A stretch of 64,000 nucleotides of DNA from JACCVG01 sp963790245 (GCA_963790245.1 CAWBNP010000002.1:1922001-1986000), one strand, 5' to 3'. Numbered from the stretch's first letter, positions 15,951-25,334 are shown. A program made the numbers and translations. The notes: a model not told the origin generated them from the sequence alone.

Positions 15951-17958
15951 ATGCCGAGCCAGCTCGTCCGAGCGTCGCGCGCCGGGTCGGTGGCGATCGC
16001 GGCGGCCCTGCTTCTGCCCCTGTTCTCGCCCGCGTCCGCCCCGGCGGGCACAGCGCCGGCCGAGGGCGTTGTCGTCGCCTTCCTGCCGGCCGGCTTCGAC
16101 GACGCCGGCGAGGTCGCGCTGCTGCCCGATCTCGCGAATCAGCCGGGCGTCGCCCTCGGCCTCACGAGCCCCAGCCTCGGGACATACAGTCGCCAGCAGG
16201 TGCTGCTCGACATCAGCCAGGGATCGAGGATCTCGACGCGCACCTACCCGACGGCGCTCGGCGCGTTGTACCTGCGCGAGACGGACCAGGGCGGGGGGAG
16301 GATCGCGGGCTTCGATCGGGCGGTTGCCCGCGCGGCACCCGCGCCCGGCGAGATTGTCCCCGGCCTGCTTGGCGAAACCGTCGAGCAGGGCGGCGGTTCG
16401 ACCGCCTACGTCGGTGTCAGCGGGCTCCTGCAGGGAGAGGCGATCGTCGCCGCCGACGGGAACGGCCGGATTGACTCGGTCTCGATCGGCAGCGCCCGTT
16501 CGCTCGTGTCCCGCGTCCAGGCGCTCGCTCGTTCCCACGAGCTCGTCGTGACCCGCCTGCAGCGTGGCGGCGCGGGCCTGCGCGCGCTCCAAGGTCTGCT
16601 GGTCGGGCGTGACCCGGCCCAGCTGATCTACACGATGCGCGCCCCGTCGGTCAGCTTCGGCCTCATCCCGACAGCCGCCGCGGGCCAAGGCTACGCCGGC
16701 CTGCTGACCTCGCCGACCACCCGTCAGCCGGGGCTCGTGACGGCGACCGACGTCGCGCCGACGGTCTTGACTCACCTCGGCCTCGAGGTACCGCCCGAGG
16801 TCCAGGGCCAGCCGGTCGGCTCGGTCCCCGGCGCGGACCCGATCAGCAAACTGCTGGCGCTCGACGAGCGCCAGCAGGAAGTCACCGAACGGCGGATTCC
16901 GACGCTGCTGATCCTGCTAGCTGCCTGGCTTGGGTTGATGGCCGTGCTCACGTTGGTCGCGCGATCTCGGGGGACCCGTGCGGGACTGCGGATCGGGCTG
17001 CTATCGCTGATCTGGCTGCCATGCCTGGCGCTCATCACGGCGGCCCTTCAGCCGGGTGCGATGACCGAGTTCGGGATCCTCGTGCTCGGGGCGCTCGCGG
17101 TCGGCGCTGCGACCGATCGGTTGCTGTCCTGGCCGATAGGCCCGACGCTCCCGGCGGCCGTGCTGTTCGTCTCCCACACGGTGGACCTCGTGCTCGGGTC
17201 CCCGTTGATCATCGGATCGCTCGCGGGGCCGACCCCGCGCGGAGGCGCCCGTTTCTACGGGATCGGCAACGAGCTCGAGACGATCCTTATCGTCACGGCG
17301 CTGATCGGGATCGGCGCGCTGCTGGCCGGCCGCAGCGGTGCCCACGCCGGTCGCTGGTTCGCAATCGGCTCGGTCGTCGTCGGCGCAGTGATCGGCGCCG
17401 GCCGGCTCGGCGCGGATGTCGGCGGCGTGATCACGCTCGGCGCCGGGGGTGCGGTCGCCGTGCTCGCATCGCTGCCCGGCCGACCGGGGCGGCGCGCGAT
17501 CGTGATCGCCCTGGTTGCTCCCGTGCTCGCGCTAGCCGCCCTCGTGGCGATCGATTTGGCGACCGGCGGCGGCTCGCACTTCAGCCGCTTCGTGCTCGAG
17601 GCCAGCGGTCCGGGTGAGCTGCTCGACATCGCCGCGCGGCGACTCGAGCTCGCCTACGCGATCGGGTTGAGCGGGGCGACGCCGATCATCGTCGCGGTGT
17701 TCGCGGTGATTGTCGCGGCGGGGATCTGGAAGCGCAGGCGGCTGCTTCGCGTCGCTCGTCGCGCTGCACGGAGAGCTCGCCGCACGCGCCTTCGCGGCCG
17801 GCGTCTACGGCGCGCTCGCGGCGATCGTCTTCGGGTCGATCGCCAACGACTCGGGGCCGCGGATCTTCGTGATCGGGGCGATCTGGATCGTGTTTGCGGG
17901 CGCCTACGCGTGGGCGGCGCCGCATGACGCGGGGGCGTGCGGTCAGGTAGAACGGTGA
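15951..17958 (+). CDS. Large membrane protein with alkaline-phosphatase-like extracytoplasmic domain
   Basis: About 669 residues. Signal peptide (VAIAAALLLPLFSPASAPAG), then about 270 extracytoplasmic residues ending in VTATDVAPTVLTHLGLEVP and GQPVGSVPG, which resembles the C-terminal edge of alkaline-phosphatase/sulfatase domains. The N-terminal metal-binding signature of active enzymes is not evident, so the domain may be degenerate. From residue about 300 there are 10-12 membrane helices with GGARFYGIGNELETILI between them. A frameshift near 17755 moves the last 65 residues (FAAGVYGALAAIVFGSIAND) to another frame. No function assigned. fprA begins 31 bases downstream. Confidence 0.65.
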
Positions 17959-17989
17959 GATCAGCGAGATCGGAACAGAGCGACAACCG

Positions 17990-19357
17990 TTGCGAGTCGC
18001 GGTCGTCGGCTCAGGCCCGTCGGGTTTCTACGCCGTCGGCGACCTGCTGAAGGATCCCGGCCGAAGGGTCGAGGTCGACCTCTACGACCGTCTGCCAACT
18101 CCGTTCGGCCTCGTGCGCGCCGGCGTCGCGCCTGACCATCCGAAGATCAAGAACGTCATCAAGATCTACGAGAAGAGCGCCCAGGACGAGCGCTTCCGGT
18201 TCTTCGGCAACGTGACGATCGGCGAGGACATCTCCCACGAGGAGGTCGCCGAGCGCTACCACGTGGTCCTCTACACGTTCGGGGCGCGCGTCGATCGCCA
18301 CATGGGAATCCCGGGCGAGGATCTCCCGGGCAGCCACTCGGCGACCGATTTCGTCGCTTGGTACAACGCCCACCCCGACTACTGCGACCTCGAGTTCGAT
18401 CTCGACTGCGAGCGCGCGGTCGTGATCGGCAACGGCAACGTCGCGATGGACGTCGCGCGGATGCTGTCGGTCTCGCGCGAGCAGATCGCGAAGACCGACA
18501 TCGCCGACCACGCGCTCGATGCGCTCGGCGACAACCCGATCCGCGAGATCGTGATCCTCGGCCGCCGCGGCCCGGCGCAGGCGGCCTACACAAACCCCGA
18601 GCTGTTGGAGCTCGAAGCGCTGACGATCGCCGACGTCAACGTCGATCCGGAGGACGCGAAGCTCGACCCGCTCAGCCAGAAGGCGCTTGACGAGGGGCTG
18701 CTCGACAAGACGCGACGGCGGAACGTCGAGATCGTCGCCGACTATGCCGCCAACCGGGAGCGGAAGCGCGACAAGCAGATCACCTTGCGGTTCCTGCGCT
18801 CGCCGGTGGAGATTCTCGGCGCCGACCGGGTCGAGGGGATCGTGGTCGCGCGCAACGAGCTGTACCGCGACGCCGACGGCGCGATCCGCTCGCGTGAGAC
18901 GACCGATCGCGAGACGATCGAGTGCGGGCTGGTGCTGCGCTCGATCGGCTATAAGGGTGTCGCGATCGAGGGGGTCCCCTTCGACGAGCGGCACGGGACG
19001 ATCCCGAACGAGGGCGGTGCGGTCATCGACCCGCAGACCGAGAAGAAGATCCCGGGGCTATACGTCGCGGGCTGGATCAAGCGCGGACCAAGCGGCGTGA
19101 TCGGCACCAACAAGCGCGATGCTCAGGAGACGGTCTCCCTGATCCTCGAGGACCTCGCCGAGGGTGAGTTGCCCGAGCGCGACAAAGCCGACCGTGATTC
19201 GACCGAGGCCTGGCTGCTGGGGCGCGTTCCCGACCTCGTTACCTACGAGGGCTGGCAACGAATCGACGAAGCCGAGAAGGCGGCTGGCGAGCCCGATGGT
19301 CGCCCGAGAGCGAAGCTGGCGCGCTGGGATGAGCTGCTCGCGGCTGCGAAGGGCTAG
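17990..19357 (+). CDS. fprA: Ferredoxin/adrenodoxin-NADP+ reductase, FprA type
   Basis: 455 residues in one frame. FAD-binding VAVVGSGPSGFYAVGDLL, YDRLPTPFGLVRAGVAPDHPK (typical of adrenodoxin reductase), NADP-binding VVIGNGNVAMDVARML, ILGRRGPAQAAYTNPEL, GLVLRSIGYKG and the C-terminal GLYVAGWIKRGPSGVIGTNKRDA. It transfers electrons between NADPH and ferredoxin, typically feeding P450s or Fe-S enzymes. The start TTG 17990 is the first codon of the Rossmann strand; a weak purine stretch lies upstream. No ferredoxin or P450 gene is in the window. Confidence 0.93.
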   Translation: MRVAVVGSGPSGFYAVGDLLKDPGRRVEVDLYDRLPTPFGLVRAGVAPDHPKIKNVIKIYEKSAQDERFRFFGNVTIGEDISHEEVAERYHVVLYTFGARVDRHMGIPGEDLPGSHSATDFVAWYNAHPDYCDLEFDLDCERAVVIGNGNVAMDVARMLSVSREQIAKTDIADHALDALGDNPIREIVILGRRGPAQAAYTNPELLELEALTIADVNVDPEDAKLDPLSQKALDEGLLDKTRRRNVEIVADYAANRERKRDKQITLRFLRSPVEILGADRVEGIVVARNELYRDADGAIRSRETTDRETIECGLVLRSIGYKGVAIEGVPFDERHGTIPNEGGAVIDPQTEKKIPGLYVAGWIKRGPSGVIGTNKRDAQETVSLILEDLAEGELPERDKADRDSTEAWLLGRVPDLVTYEGWQRIDEAEKAAGEPDGRPRAKLARWDELLAAAKG

Positions 19358-19369
19358 CGACCCGAGCGC

Positions 19370-20356
19370 CTAGGGGTGCAGCAGGATCTTCAGGTGTTTG
19401 GTGTCCGGTCGCAGGAGCTCGCCGAACAGTTCCTCGGCCCGCTCGAGCGGCTCGCGGGCCGTGACGATCTGGTCGATCGGCAGCTGCCCTGAGGCGATCA
19501 GCGAGAGTGCCTCGTCGAAGGCGCCCGGCAGGTAGGCGAACGAGCCGATCAGCGTCGCCTCCTTGAGCATCACGAGCAGCTGTGAGATCGCCACCGGCTC
19601 CTCGAGCATTCCGGCGAGCACGATTCGGCCGCTCGGCGCGACGAGCTCGATCGCGAGCGGCGCTGCGCTCGGGTGGCCCGCGCATTCCAGGACCACGTCG
19701 GGCAGACCGCCCAGGGCGGCGATTGCGGCTTCGTGGACCCCGTCGGTACCGAGCGCATCGAAGCCCATCGCCGCAACCCTTTCCCGGCGGACGGCGTTCG
19801 GTTCGAGGACGACGATCCGTTCGACGTCGCGGGCGCGCAGCGCGAGCGCGTGCATGACGCCGATCGGGCCTGCCCCGAGCACCACGCAGCGATCGCTCCG
19901 CTCGACCGTTCCCCGGTTGAGCGAGTGGATCGCTACTGCGAGCGGCTCGACGAGCGCGCCGTGCTCGAGCGCCATGCCCTCGGGCAGCGACCAGACCATC
20001 TCCGCCGGGACGCAGACCGCCTCCGCATAGCCGCCCTGGCGCAAGCCGCCCATTCCGATCCCGCTGTTCATCGCGGCCTCGAGATCGTGGGCCTCGGCCG
20101 GCTTGAACGGGTAGATGCAGACGCGATCACCTTCCGACAAGCCCTCCACGTCCTCGCCGATCGCGTCGACGGCCCCCGCGAACTCGTGACCCATGACCTG
20201 GCCCGCCTCGATCATCTCCGAGTGGCGCATGTGCAGATCGGATCCGCAGATCCCGCAGGCGTCCACTCGTACCCGGACCTCGCCCCGCTGGGGTTCGGGC
20301 TGGTCGATCTGCTCGACGGCGAGCGACCGGTCGGGCTGGATGACGACGGCTCTCAC
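19370..20356 (-). CDS. Zinc-dependent alcohol dehydrogenase (MDR superfamily)
   Basis: 328 residues. Catalytic-zinc region: DACGICGSDLHMRH and VMGHEFAGAV; the Glu of the GALVEPLAVAIHS segment is conserved. Cofactor site: VVLGAGPIGVMHALAL with EPNAVRRE, where Glu at the strand end predicts NAD(H). The four-Cys structural zinc loop seems absent; YPFKPAEAHDLEAAMNSG replaces it, which is unusual for the sorbitol/threonine dehydrogenase branch. The start GTG 20356 is set by a leaderless -10. Substrate unknown, a polyol or amino alcohol is plausible. Confidence 0.85.
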   Translation of the reverse strand: MRAVVIQPDRSLAVEQIDQPEPQRGEVRVRVDACGICGSDLHMRHSEMIEAGQVMGHEFAGAVDAIGEDVEGLSEGDRVCIYPFKPAEAHDLEAAMNSGIGMGGLRQGGYAEAVCVPAEMVWSLPEGMALEHGALVEPLAVAIHSLNRGTVERSDRCVVLGAGPIGVMHALALRARDVERIVVLEPNAVRRERVAAMGFDALGTDGVHEAAIAALGGLPDVVLECAGHPSAAPLAIELVAPSGRIVLAGMLEEPVAISQLLVMLKEATLIGSFAYLPGAFDEALSLIASGQLPIDQIVTAREPLERAEELFGELLRPDTKHLKILLHP

Positions 20357-20362
20357 GCTCCA

Positions 20363-20368
20363 ACCATA
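20363..20368 (-). promoter_or_regulatory. -10 element, leaderless promoter of the alcohol dehydrogenase gene
   Basis: TATGGT on the minus strand, six bases before GTG 20356. Confidence 0.6.
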
Positions 20369-20489
20369 AACCGCTGGACCGCCGGTCCCGCTCTGGGACT
20401 GGAAGTTCGACCGCGCGGACAAACCGCCCGACCCAGATTTTCGACACCGGTCTAAAGAACCTCCGCCGTCCCGCTCCTAGCGTGTGATT

Positions 20490-20508
20490 CCACGCAACCA
20501 ATGCGTGG
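20490..20508 (+). promoter_or_regulatory. Hairpin in the 5' region of the amt-PII gene
   Basis: Perfect seven-base arms CCACGCA and TGCGTGG around a five-base loop, about 50 bases before ATG 20559. A TAGCGT at 20478-20483 could be the -10, which would put the stem at the very start of the transcript. It may be a regulator site or an RNA stem; nothing in the sequence decides this. Confidence 0.45.
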
Positions 20509-20558
20509 ATTCCCGGTGCGCTGGCGCCAAGGGGCCGCGCTGAAGAAGGGATAAACAG

Positions 20559-22382
20559 ATGAGACGCAGACTGCTTGGCGCGGCTCCGCTGGGTCTCGGA
20601 GCGTTGTTGCTCCTACCCGGCGCAGCCTTCGCGCAGGTTCCCGAGCCACCAATCGAGGAATCGATCAACACGCTCTGGGTGATTGTCGCCGCGGTGCTGG
20701 TGATGTTCATGCAGGCGGGCTTCGCATTCCTTGAGATCGGCTTCTCGCGGGCAAAGAACGCGGGTGCCGGGGTCGCGAAGATCCTGACCAACTATTCGAT
20801 CGCCGCGCTCTGTTACTGGGCGGTCGGGTTCGCGTTCGCCTTCGGGGCCGGGAACGAGATCCTCGGGCTGAACGGCTTCTTCCTCGATGTCAGCATGACG
20901 CCGGCGGACGCGGCCGGTCAGATCCCGCTGCTCGAGATCGCACCGATCAGCCCGGCGGCGCTGCTGTTCTTCCAGTTCACGTTCTGCGCCGTTTCCCTTG
21001 CGATCGTCTGGGGCACGACGCTCGAGCGGCTGAAGTTCAGCGCGTACATCATCTACGCGATCATCTTCAGCGCCGTCATCTACCCGCTCGGATCGCACTG
21101 GATCTTCGGTGGTGGCTTCCTCCAGGTCGGCTTCCTTGGGTTGCCCGGCATGCAGGACTTCGCTGGTTCGACGGTGGTCCACCTGATCGGCGCCGCGGGC
21201 GCCCTGGCTGCTCTGCTCCACCTGGGGCCGCGCATCGGCAAGTACGGGCCCGATGGCAAGCCACGGGCGATCCCGGGCCACTCGATGCCGATCGTCGGGC
21301 TGGGCATGCTGATCCTGTGGCTCGGCTGGTTCGGGTTCAACGGTGGTTCGACGCTGGGCATCGGCGGCGACCGGTTCGCCTACGTGATCCTGGTGACGAA
21401 CCTCGCTGCGGCCGCGGGAGTCATCGGCGCGTCGCTGACCGTCTACCTGAAGACGAAGTCGCTGGACATCGGCATGGTCGGCAACGGCGCGATCGCGGGC
21501 CTCGTCGGGATCACGGCGGGCTCCGGCTACGTCGAGTTCTGGGCGGCGCCGATCATCGGCTTCATCGCCGGCGTGATCGTCGTCTTCGGCGTCCTGATGT
21601 TCGATCGCCTCAGGCTCGACGACCCGGTCGGCGCGCTTTCGGCGCACGGCCTGGCCGGTATCTGGGGCACGCTTGCATGCGGCCTGTTCACTTCCGCGGC
21701 GTTCGCCGAGTTCAACGCGGTCGGGCAGGCCGGTTTGTTTGCCGGCGGCGGCTGGGGTCAGCTGTTGGCCCAGGCGGTCGGTGTCGCGGTGGCGTTCATC
21801 GTGGTCTTCACCCTCTCGTGGGTGATCTTCGGTCTGATCAAGGTCACGATCGGCCTGCGGGTCTCACCTGAGGAAGAAGAGGCCGGTCTCGACATCGTCG
21901 AGCACGGCATGTATGGCTACCCCGAGCAGTTCATCCCGCACGCCGAGTACGGAGCCGCGTCGTCGGGTCCGATAGGCGGTCGGCGGGGACCTACCAACCC
22001 CGACCAAGACGGGAGTACCGGCATGAAGATGGTCTGTGCCTACATCAGACACGAGGCCTTCGACGCGATCCGCCAGGATCTCGCCGAGGCCGGGATCCCG
22101 AGCCTCTCGGTAATCGAGGCGAAGGGGTCGGGCAGGCAGAAGGGAATCACCGAGCACTACCGCGGCTCGACGTTGGCGATCCACCTGCGGCCGAAGCTGA
22201 AGGTCGAGTGCGTCGTCGACGATCACGAGGTCGAGACCGTCACGAGCACGATCCTGAAGCACGCTCGGACGGGTTCGGTGGGCGACGGGAAGATCTTCCT
22301 GATGCCCGTCGAAGAGGCGATCCGGATCCGTACGGGCGAGTCCGGTGAGATCGTGCTCCAGGCGCACGAAGGCGCCGGCTAG
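20559..22382 (+). CDS. amt: Ammonium transporter with C-terminal PII signal domain (Amt-PII fusion)
   Basis: 607 residues in one clean frame. Signal peptide 1-25; Amt channel about 30-440 with 11 helices. The pore twin histidines lie in PLGSHWIFGGG and LSAHGLAGIWG, and the structural Asp in MQDFAGSTVVHL. After a linker of about 45 residues, a complete PII domain runs from Met489: VCAYIRHEAFDAIRQDL, the T-loop start GSGRQKGITEHYRGSTLAI, RPKLKVECVV and the nucleotide loop ARTGSVGDGKIFLMPVEEA. Gln39, Lys58 and the GDGK loop (GlnB numbering) are kept, so ATP and 2-oxoglutarate binding looks possible. The uridylylation Tyr51 is Leu, so control by GlnD-type modification is not expected. GAAGAAGGG lies about 8 bases before the start. 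Confidence 0.95.
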   Translation: MRRRLLGAAPLGLGALLLLPGAAFAQVPEPPIEESINTLWVIVAAVLVMFMQAGFAFLEIGFSRAKNAGAGVAKILTNYSIAALCYWAVGFAFAFGAGNEILGLNGFFLDVSMTPADAAGQIPLLEIAPISPAALLFFQFTFCAVSLAIVWGTTLERLKFSAYIIYAIIFSAVIYPLGSHWIFGGGFLQVGFLGLPGMQDFAGSTVVHLIGAAGALAALLHLGPRIGKYGPDGKPRAIPGHSMPIVGLGMLILWLGWFGFNGGSTLGIGGDRFAYVILVTNLAAAAGVIGASLTVYLKTKSLDIGMVGNGAIAGLVGITAGSGYVEFWAAPIIGFIAGVIVVFGVLMFDRLRLDDPVGALSAHGLAGIWGTLACGLFTSAAFAEFNAVGQAGLFAGGGWGQLLAQAVGVAVAFIVVFTLSWVIFGLIKVTIGLRVSPEEEEAGLDIVEHGMYGYPEQFIPHAEYGAASSGPIGGRRGPTNPDQDGSTGMKMVCAYIRHEAFDAIRQDLAEAGIPSLSVIEAKGSGRQKGITEHYRGSTLAIHLRPKLKVECVVDDHEVETVTSTILKHARTGSVGDGKIFLMPVEEAIRIRTGESGEIVLQAHEGAG

Positions 22383-22387
22383 CCCCG

Positions 22388-23506
22388 ATGGGGACAGCGC
22401 CCGAGGCGCTTCCCTCCCCGCGCGGCGCCCACCTGGAAATGGTGGGCGCCGTGCTGGCGGGGGAGGGGCTCGAGCGCGTGGCGGAGATCACCGCCACGCA
22501 CGCCGGTGCGGAGGTCGCGGTCATCGTCCCGCGGCTGGGACCACTCCAGGAGCGCTGGGCGCCGTTGGAGCGTTACGTCGGCTCGCGGCTGGCCGGTGGC
22601 AGCCCCGATCGCCCGGCGAAGGTCTCGGCCGAGGTTCCGATCGCGTCGGGGGGTCAGGAGCTGGGCGCCGTCCTGCTGCTCGGCAAGGGGAACGCCGACG
22701 CCGGTGAGTACATGCACGTGGCGGCGATCGCCGCGCTCACCGAGATCGCCGTCGCCGAGGCGCGCGACGAGGCCGAGCGAACCCTGCGGGGGTCCTTCAT
22801 GGAGGAGCTCCGGCGGGCCGAGGGCCTCGATGCCGACGAGGTGGAGCGGCGCTCACGCCGTCTCGGCTGTGATCTCTCCGACGGTGCGGTAGCGCTCTGC
22901 GCCGACCCGGGTGAGCGCGCACCGGGCAGGCTGCTGGCCGCGATCTCCTCCGAGCGTCCTGACGCAATCGCCCAGGCGGTCGATGGCCGCGTCTACGCGA
23001 TCCTTCCCGGCTCGGTCGAGGACGCCAAGCGGATGGCCTCGCGGCTCTCGCGCAGCGGTGCGGTCGGTCTCTCCTCCCGCTACACCGATCCGGGCCAGCT
23101 CGGCCGCGCGCTCGAGGAGGCCGAGCTCGTCCTCGAGGTGACGGCGGCCGGCGGCGGACCGCCAAGCGAGGATGTTGGAGACGGCACCTACCGGCTGCTG
23201 TTCCGGGTGATGGCGAGCCACCCCGACGAGGTCCACAGCTTCTTTCGCGACACGGTCAAGCCGTTGGTCGACTACGACGAGCAGTACCGGACCGACCTGA
23301 TGCTCACGGTCGACTCCTATCTGCAGAACAACTGCAACATGAACGCGACCGCCCAGGCGATCCACGCCCATCGCCACACCGTCTCCTACCGGCTCGACCG
23401 GGTGCGCGAGTTGACCGGCCTCGACCCACTGAAAAGCGAGGATCGCGAGCGGCTCGGGCTCGGGTTGAAGGCCTACCGGATCATCAAGCCGCGCCTGCGC
23501 CGCTAG
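22388..23506 (+). CDS. PucR/CdaR-type transcriptional regulator with HTH_30
   Basis: 372 residues, six bases after the amt-PII stop. Residues 1-130 form a GAF-like sensor segment; the middle (FMEELRRAEGLDADEVERR to GLSSRYTDPGQLGRALEEAELVLE) is the CdaR/GGDEF-like domain; the C-terminus SYLQNNCNMNATAQAIHAHRHTVSYRLDRVRELTGLDP is the PucR helix-turn-helix. PucR and CdaR proteins respond to nitrogen or carbon metabolites. Adjacency to the ammonium transporter suggests a nitrogen-responsive partner, perhaps of the transporter gene itself. This is inference from operon structure. Confidence 0.85.
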   Translation: MGTAPEALPSPRGAHLEMVGAVLAGEGLERVAEITATHAGAEVAVIVPRLGPLQERWAPLERYVGSRLAGGSPDRPAKVSAEVPIASGGQELGAVLLLGKGNADAGEYMHVAAIAALTEIAVAEARDEAERTLRGSFMEELRRAEGLDADEVERRSRRLGCDLSDGAVALCADPGERAPGRLLAAISSERPDAIAQAVDGRVYAILPGSVEDAKRMASRLSRSGAVGLSSRYTDPGQLGRALEEAELVLEVTAAGGGPPSEDVGDGTYRLLFRVMASHPDEVHSFFRDTVKPLVDYDEQYRTDLMLTVDSYLQNNCNMNATAQAIHAHRHTVSYRLDRVRELTGLDPLKSEDRERLGLGLKAYRIIKPRLRR

Positions 23507-23522
23507 GGTCGCCGGCGGCCGC

Positions 23523-23528
23523 GATACT
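23523..23528 (+). promoter_or_regulatory. -10 element, leaderless promoter of the small Cys-rich protein gene
   Basis: GATACT six bases before GTG 23535. Confidence 0.5.
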
Positions 23529-23534
23529 GGGACG

Positions 23535-23726
23535 GTGCAAGCCGGGCTCTGCGACAGCTGCATCCACCAGCGCATCGTGCGCACCACACGCGGCTCGGAG
23601 TTCTCGCTCTGCGAGCGCTCGCGTACCGATGAGCGGTTCGCCCGCTATCCCCGCGTCCCCGTCGAGCGCTGCCCGGGCTACGAGGAGCAGGGCACCTCTA
23701 GTACTTCGCCTTCCGACCCTCGGTGA
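23535..23726 (+). CDS. Small four-cysteine protein
   Basis: 63 residues. GLCDSCIHQRIVRTTRGSEFSLCERS, then PRVPVERCPGYEE, gives four Cys spaced as CxxC-(17)-C-(20)-C, which could bind one zinc ion. No DNA-binding or catalytic motif is otherwise visible. Its last ten codons overlap the 3' end of the convergent lipoprotein gene. Short proteins with the same Cys spacing are common in this actinobacterial group, but I cannot name a function. Confidence 0.6.
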   Translation: MQAGLCDSCIHQRIVRTTRGSEFSLCERSRTDERFARYPRVPVERCPGYEEQGTSSTSPSDPR

Positions 23727-24389
23727 TAACGGTCTTGCCGTCCTTGCCGATCCGGGCCTCGACGGGCGCGTCCTCGACGACGCCGCTGAATCCGCCGCTC
23801 GGCGCGCTATCGCCGGAATCGACGGCTTTGGTGTCGGGGCCGGTGCCGGCGTCGACGGTCCACTCGATGTCGTACTCGCCGGCCTGGACGGCGGTCACGT
23901 TCCAGCGGAAGACGGCCGACTCGCCGGCCGGCAGCTCGCCGAGGGTGTAGGTGTTGACAAACGCGGTCTGGCGCCCGTAGGGCGGCGCGACCTCCTGTCG
24001 ACAAGCGACGAGTCGGCGCGCTTCGGCCTGGCGGCAGGAACTCGATCGGGCTGCGGTTGACGACGAACTGCGGGCGCTCGGGGTCGGCGACCGATCGGGA
24101 TCGGGAAGCTCGGCGTCGCCGCGGATCCTTCAGCTCGTAGTTGAAGCCGAGCACGGTGACCGCGATGTCGGGATCGTCCGAGCCGTGTGTTCGTCGACCT
24201 CGATGCGCAGGTCGCGAGGTGCGCGCTAGCTTCTGATCGTCGGGGAAGGTCCCTTCGACGCTGACCTCGTAGCTCGCCGGCGGTCTGTCCTCTGGGCGTC
24301 ACCGCCGCACGCGCCAGGCGAGCATCGCCAAGGCCACGGCCCCGGCCGCGCGAGCGCGGCGCGATCGGGCGCTGTACCTCTCTCCTCAA
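23698..24389 (-). CDS. Putative secreted lipoprotein (frameshifted)
   Basis: Reading through several indels gives an N-terminal hydrophobic stretch, a lipobox-like GACGGDAQRTDR near 24300, PASYEVSVEGTFPDDQKLA, DDPDIAVTVLGFNYELKD, ERPQFVVNRSPIEFLPPG, YGRQTAFVNTYTLGELPAGE and FRWNVTAVQAGEYDIEWTVDAG to the stop at 23698. The beta-rich pattern resembles DUF4352-like immunoglobulin-fold lipoproteins. Frames change near 24310, 24215, 24165, 24120, 24050 and 23985. The start is approximate. It diverges from the mla operon promoter, so an envelope link is possible. Confidence 0.55.
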
Positions 24390-24442
24390 AGCGCGCTGAA
24401 CATACCACGCTGCCGGAGCACCCTCCGACTGCCGCGACGACG

Positions 24443-24472
24443 TTGATCCGACACCACCGGATGACGTAGGCT
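24443..24472 (+). promoter_or_regulatory. Candidate promoter of the mlaEEF-RND operon
   Basis: TTGATC (24443-24448) and TAGGCT (24467-24472) are separated by 18 bases. A leader of about 45 bases follows, with GGGGAGG just before GTG 24524. Confidence 0.5.
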
Positions 24473-24560
24473 TATGATCACGTCGTCGGCGCAGAAGCGT
24501 CCGGAACGACCGGGGAGGTCTTTGTGATCAGTGCTGTAGCCGATCGGGCTTTTCTGTCCG

Positions 24561-25334
24561 ATGAAGAGCGGGCTCGAGCAGGTCGGGGACATGATGATCC
24601 TGACCGGCAAGACGATCGTCTCGGCTCTGCGGCCGCCCTACCCCTACGGCGGGGAGTTCGTGAATCAGTTCCTGTTCGCGCTGCGCCTCTGCTGGTTCCC
24701 GCTGCTCGTCTCGACCGTCGCGTTCGGCTACGGCGCGCCCGGTCTGCAGGCCGGCAACTTCCTCATCCTCTTCGGCGCGATCGATCGTCTCGGCGGCTTC
24801 TTCGTGCTCGCCTCGATCCGCGAGTTCGCCCCGTTCGTGACCGCGATCATCGTCTCCGGTGTCGCGGGCACGGCGATCATCGCCGACCTCGGTGCGCGCA
24901 AGATCCGCGAGGAGCTCGACGCGCTCCAGGTGCTCGGCGTCGACCCGGTCAAGAACCTCGTCGTGCCGCGCTTCCTCTCGCTGATGGTCATCACCGGCCT
25001 CTTCAACGTCTACGCGCTGCTCTTCGGCATCTTCGGCGGCGTTATCGCGACGCTCACCTTCGATGCGCCGCTCGGCCCCTTCTTCACGACCCTGCTGACC
25101 AACGCCTCGATCCCGGATCTCTGGGGGTCGGTCGTCAAGACGACTTGCTTCGGGGCGATCATCGCGATCATCTCCTGTTACAAGGGGATGACCGCCTCGG
25201 GCGGCGCCGAGGGCGTCGGCCGCGCGGTCAACCAGGCGGTCGTGGCCGCAACGATCACGGTCGTGTTCGCCTTCAACTACGTCTTCACGCAGGTGCTGCT
25301 CGCCACCCATCCCGAGATCTCGGTGATCAAGTGA
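24561..25334 (+). CDS. MlaE/YrbE family ABC permease (first)
   Basis: 257 residues with about five membrane helices. FALRLCWFPLLVSTVAFGY, ASIREFAPFVTAIIVSGVAGTAIIADLGARKIREELDAL and LVVPRFLSLMVITGLFNVYAL are the conserved MlaE/TTG2B core, including the EELDAL coupling helix that contacts the ATPase. ATG 24561 starts the clean frame, but a better ribosome site (GGGGAGG) precedes GTG 24524 in another frame, so an indel near 24560 may hide the first 12 residues. It is the permease of a phospholipid or hydrophobic-substrate ABC system, paired with the next gene. Confidence 0.88.
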   Translation: MKSGLEQVGDMMILTGKTIVSALRPPYPYGGEFVNQFLFALRLCWFPLLVSTVAFGYGAPGLQAGNFLILFGAIDRLGGFFVLASIREFAPFVTAIIVSGVAGTAIIADLGARKIREELDALQVLGVDPVKNLVVPRFLSLMVITGLFNVYALLFGIFGGVIATLTFDAPLGPFFTTLLTNASIPDLWGSVVKTTCFGAIIAIISCYKGMTASGGAEGVGRAVNQAVVAATITVVFAFNYVFTQVLLATHPEISVIK

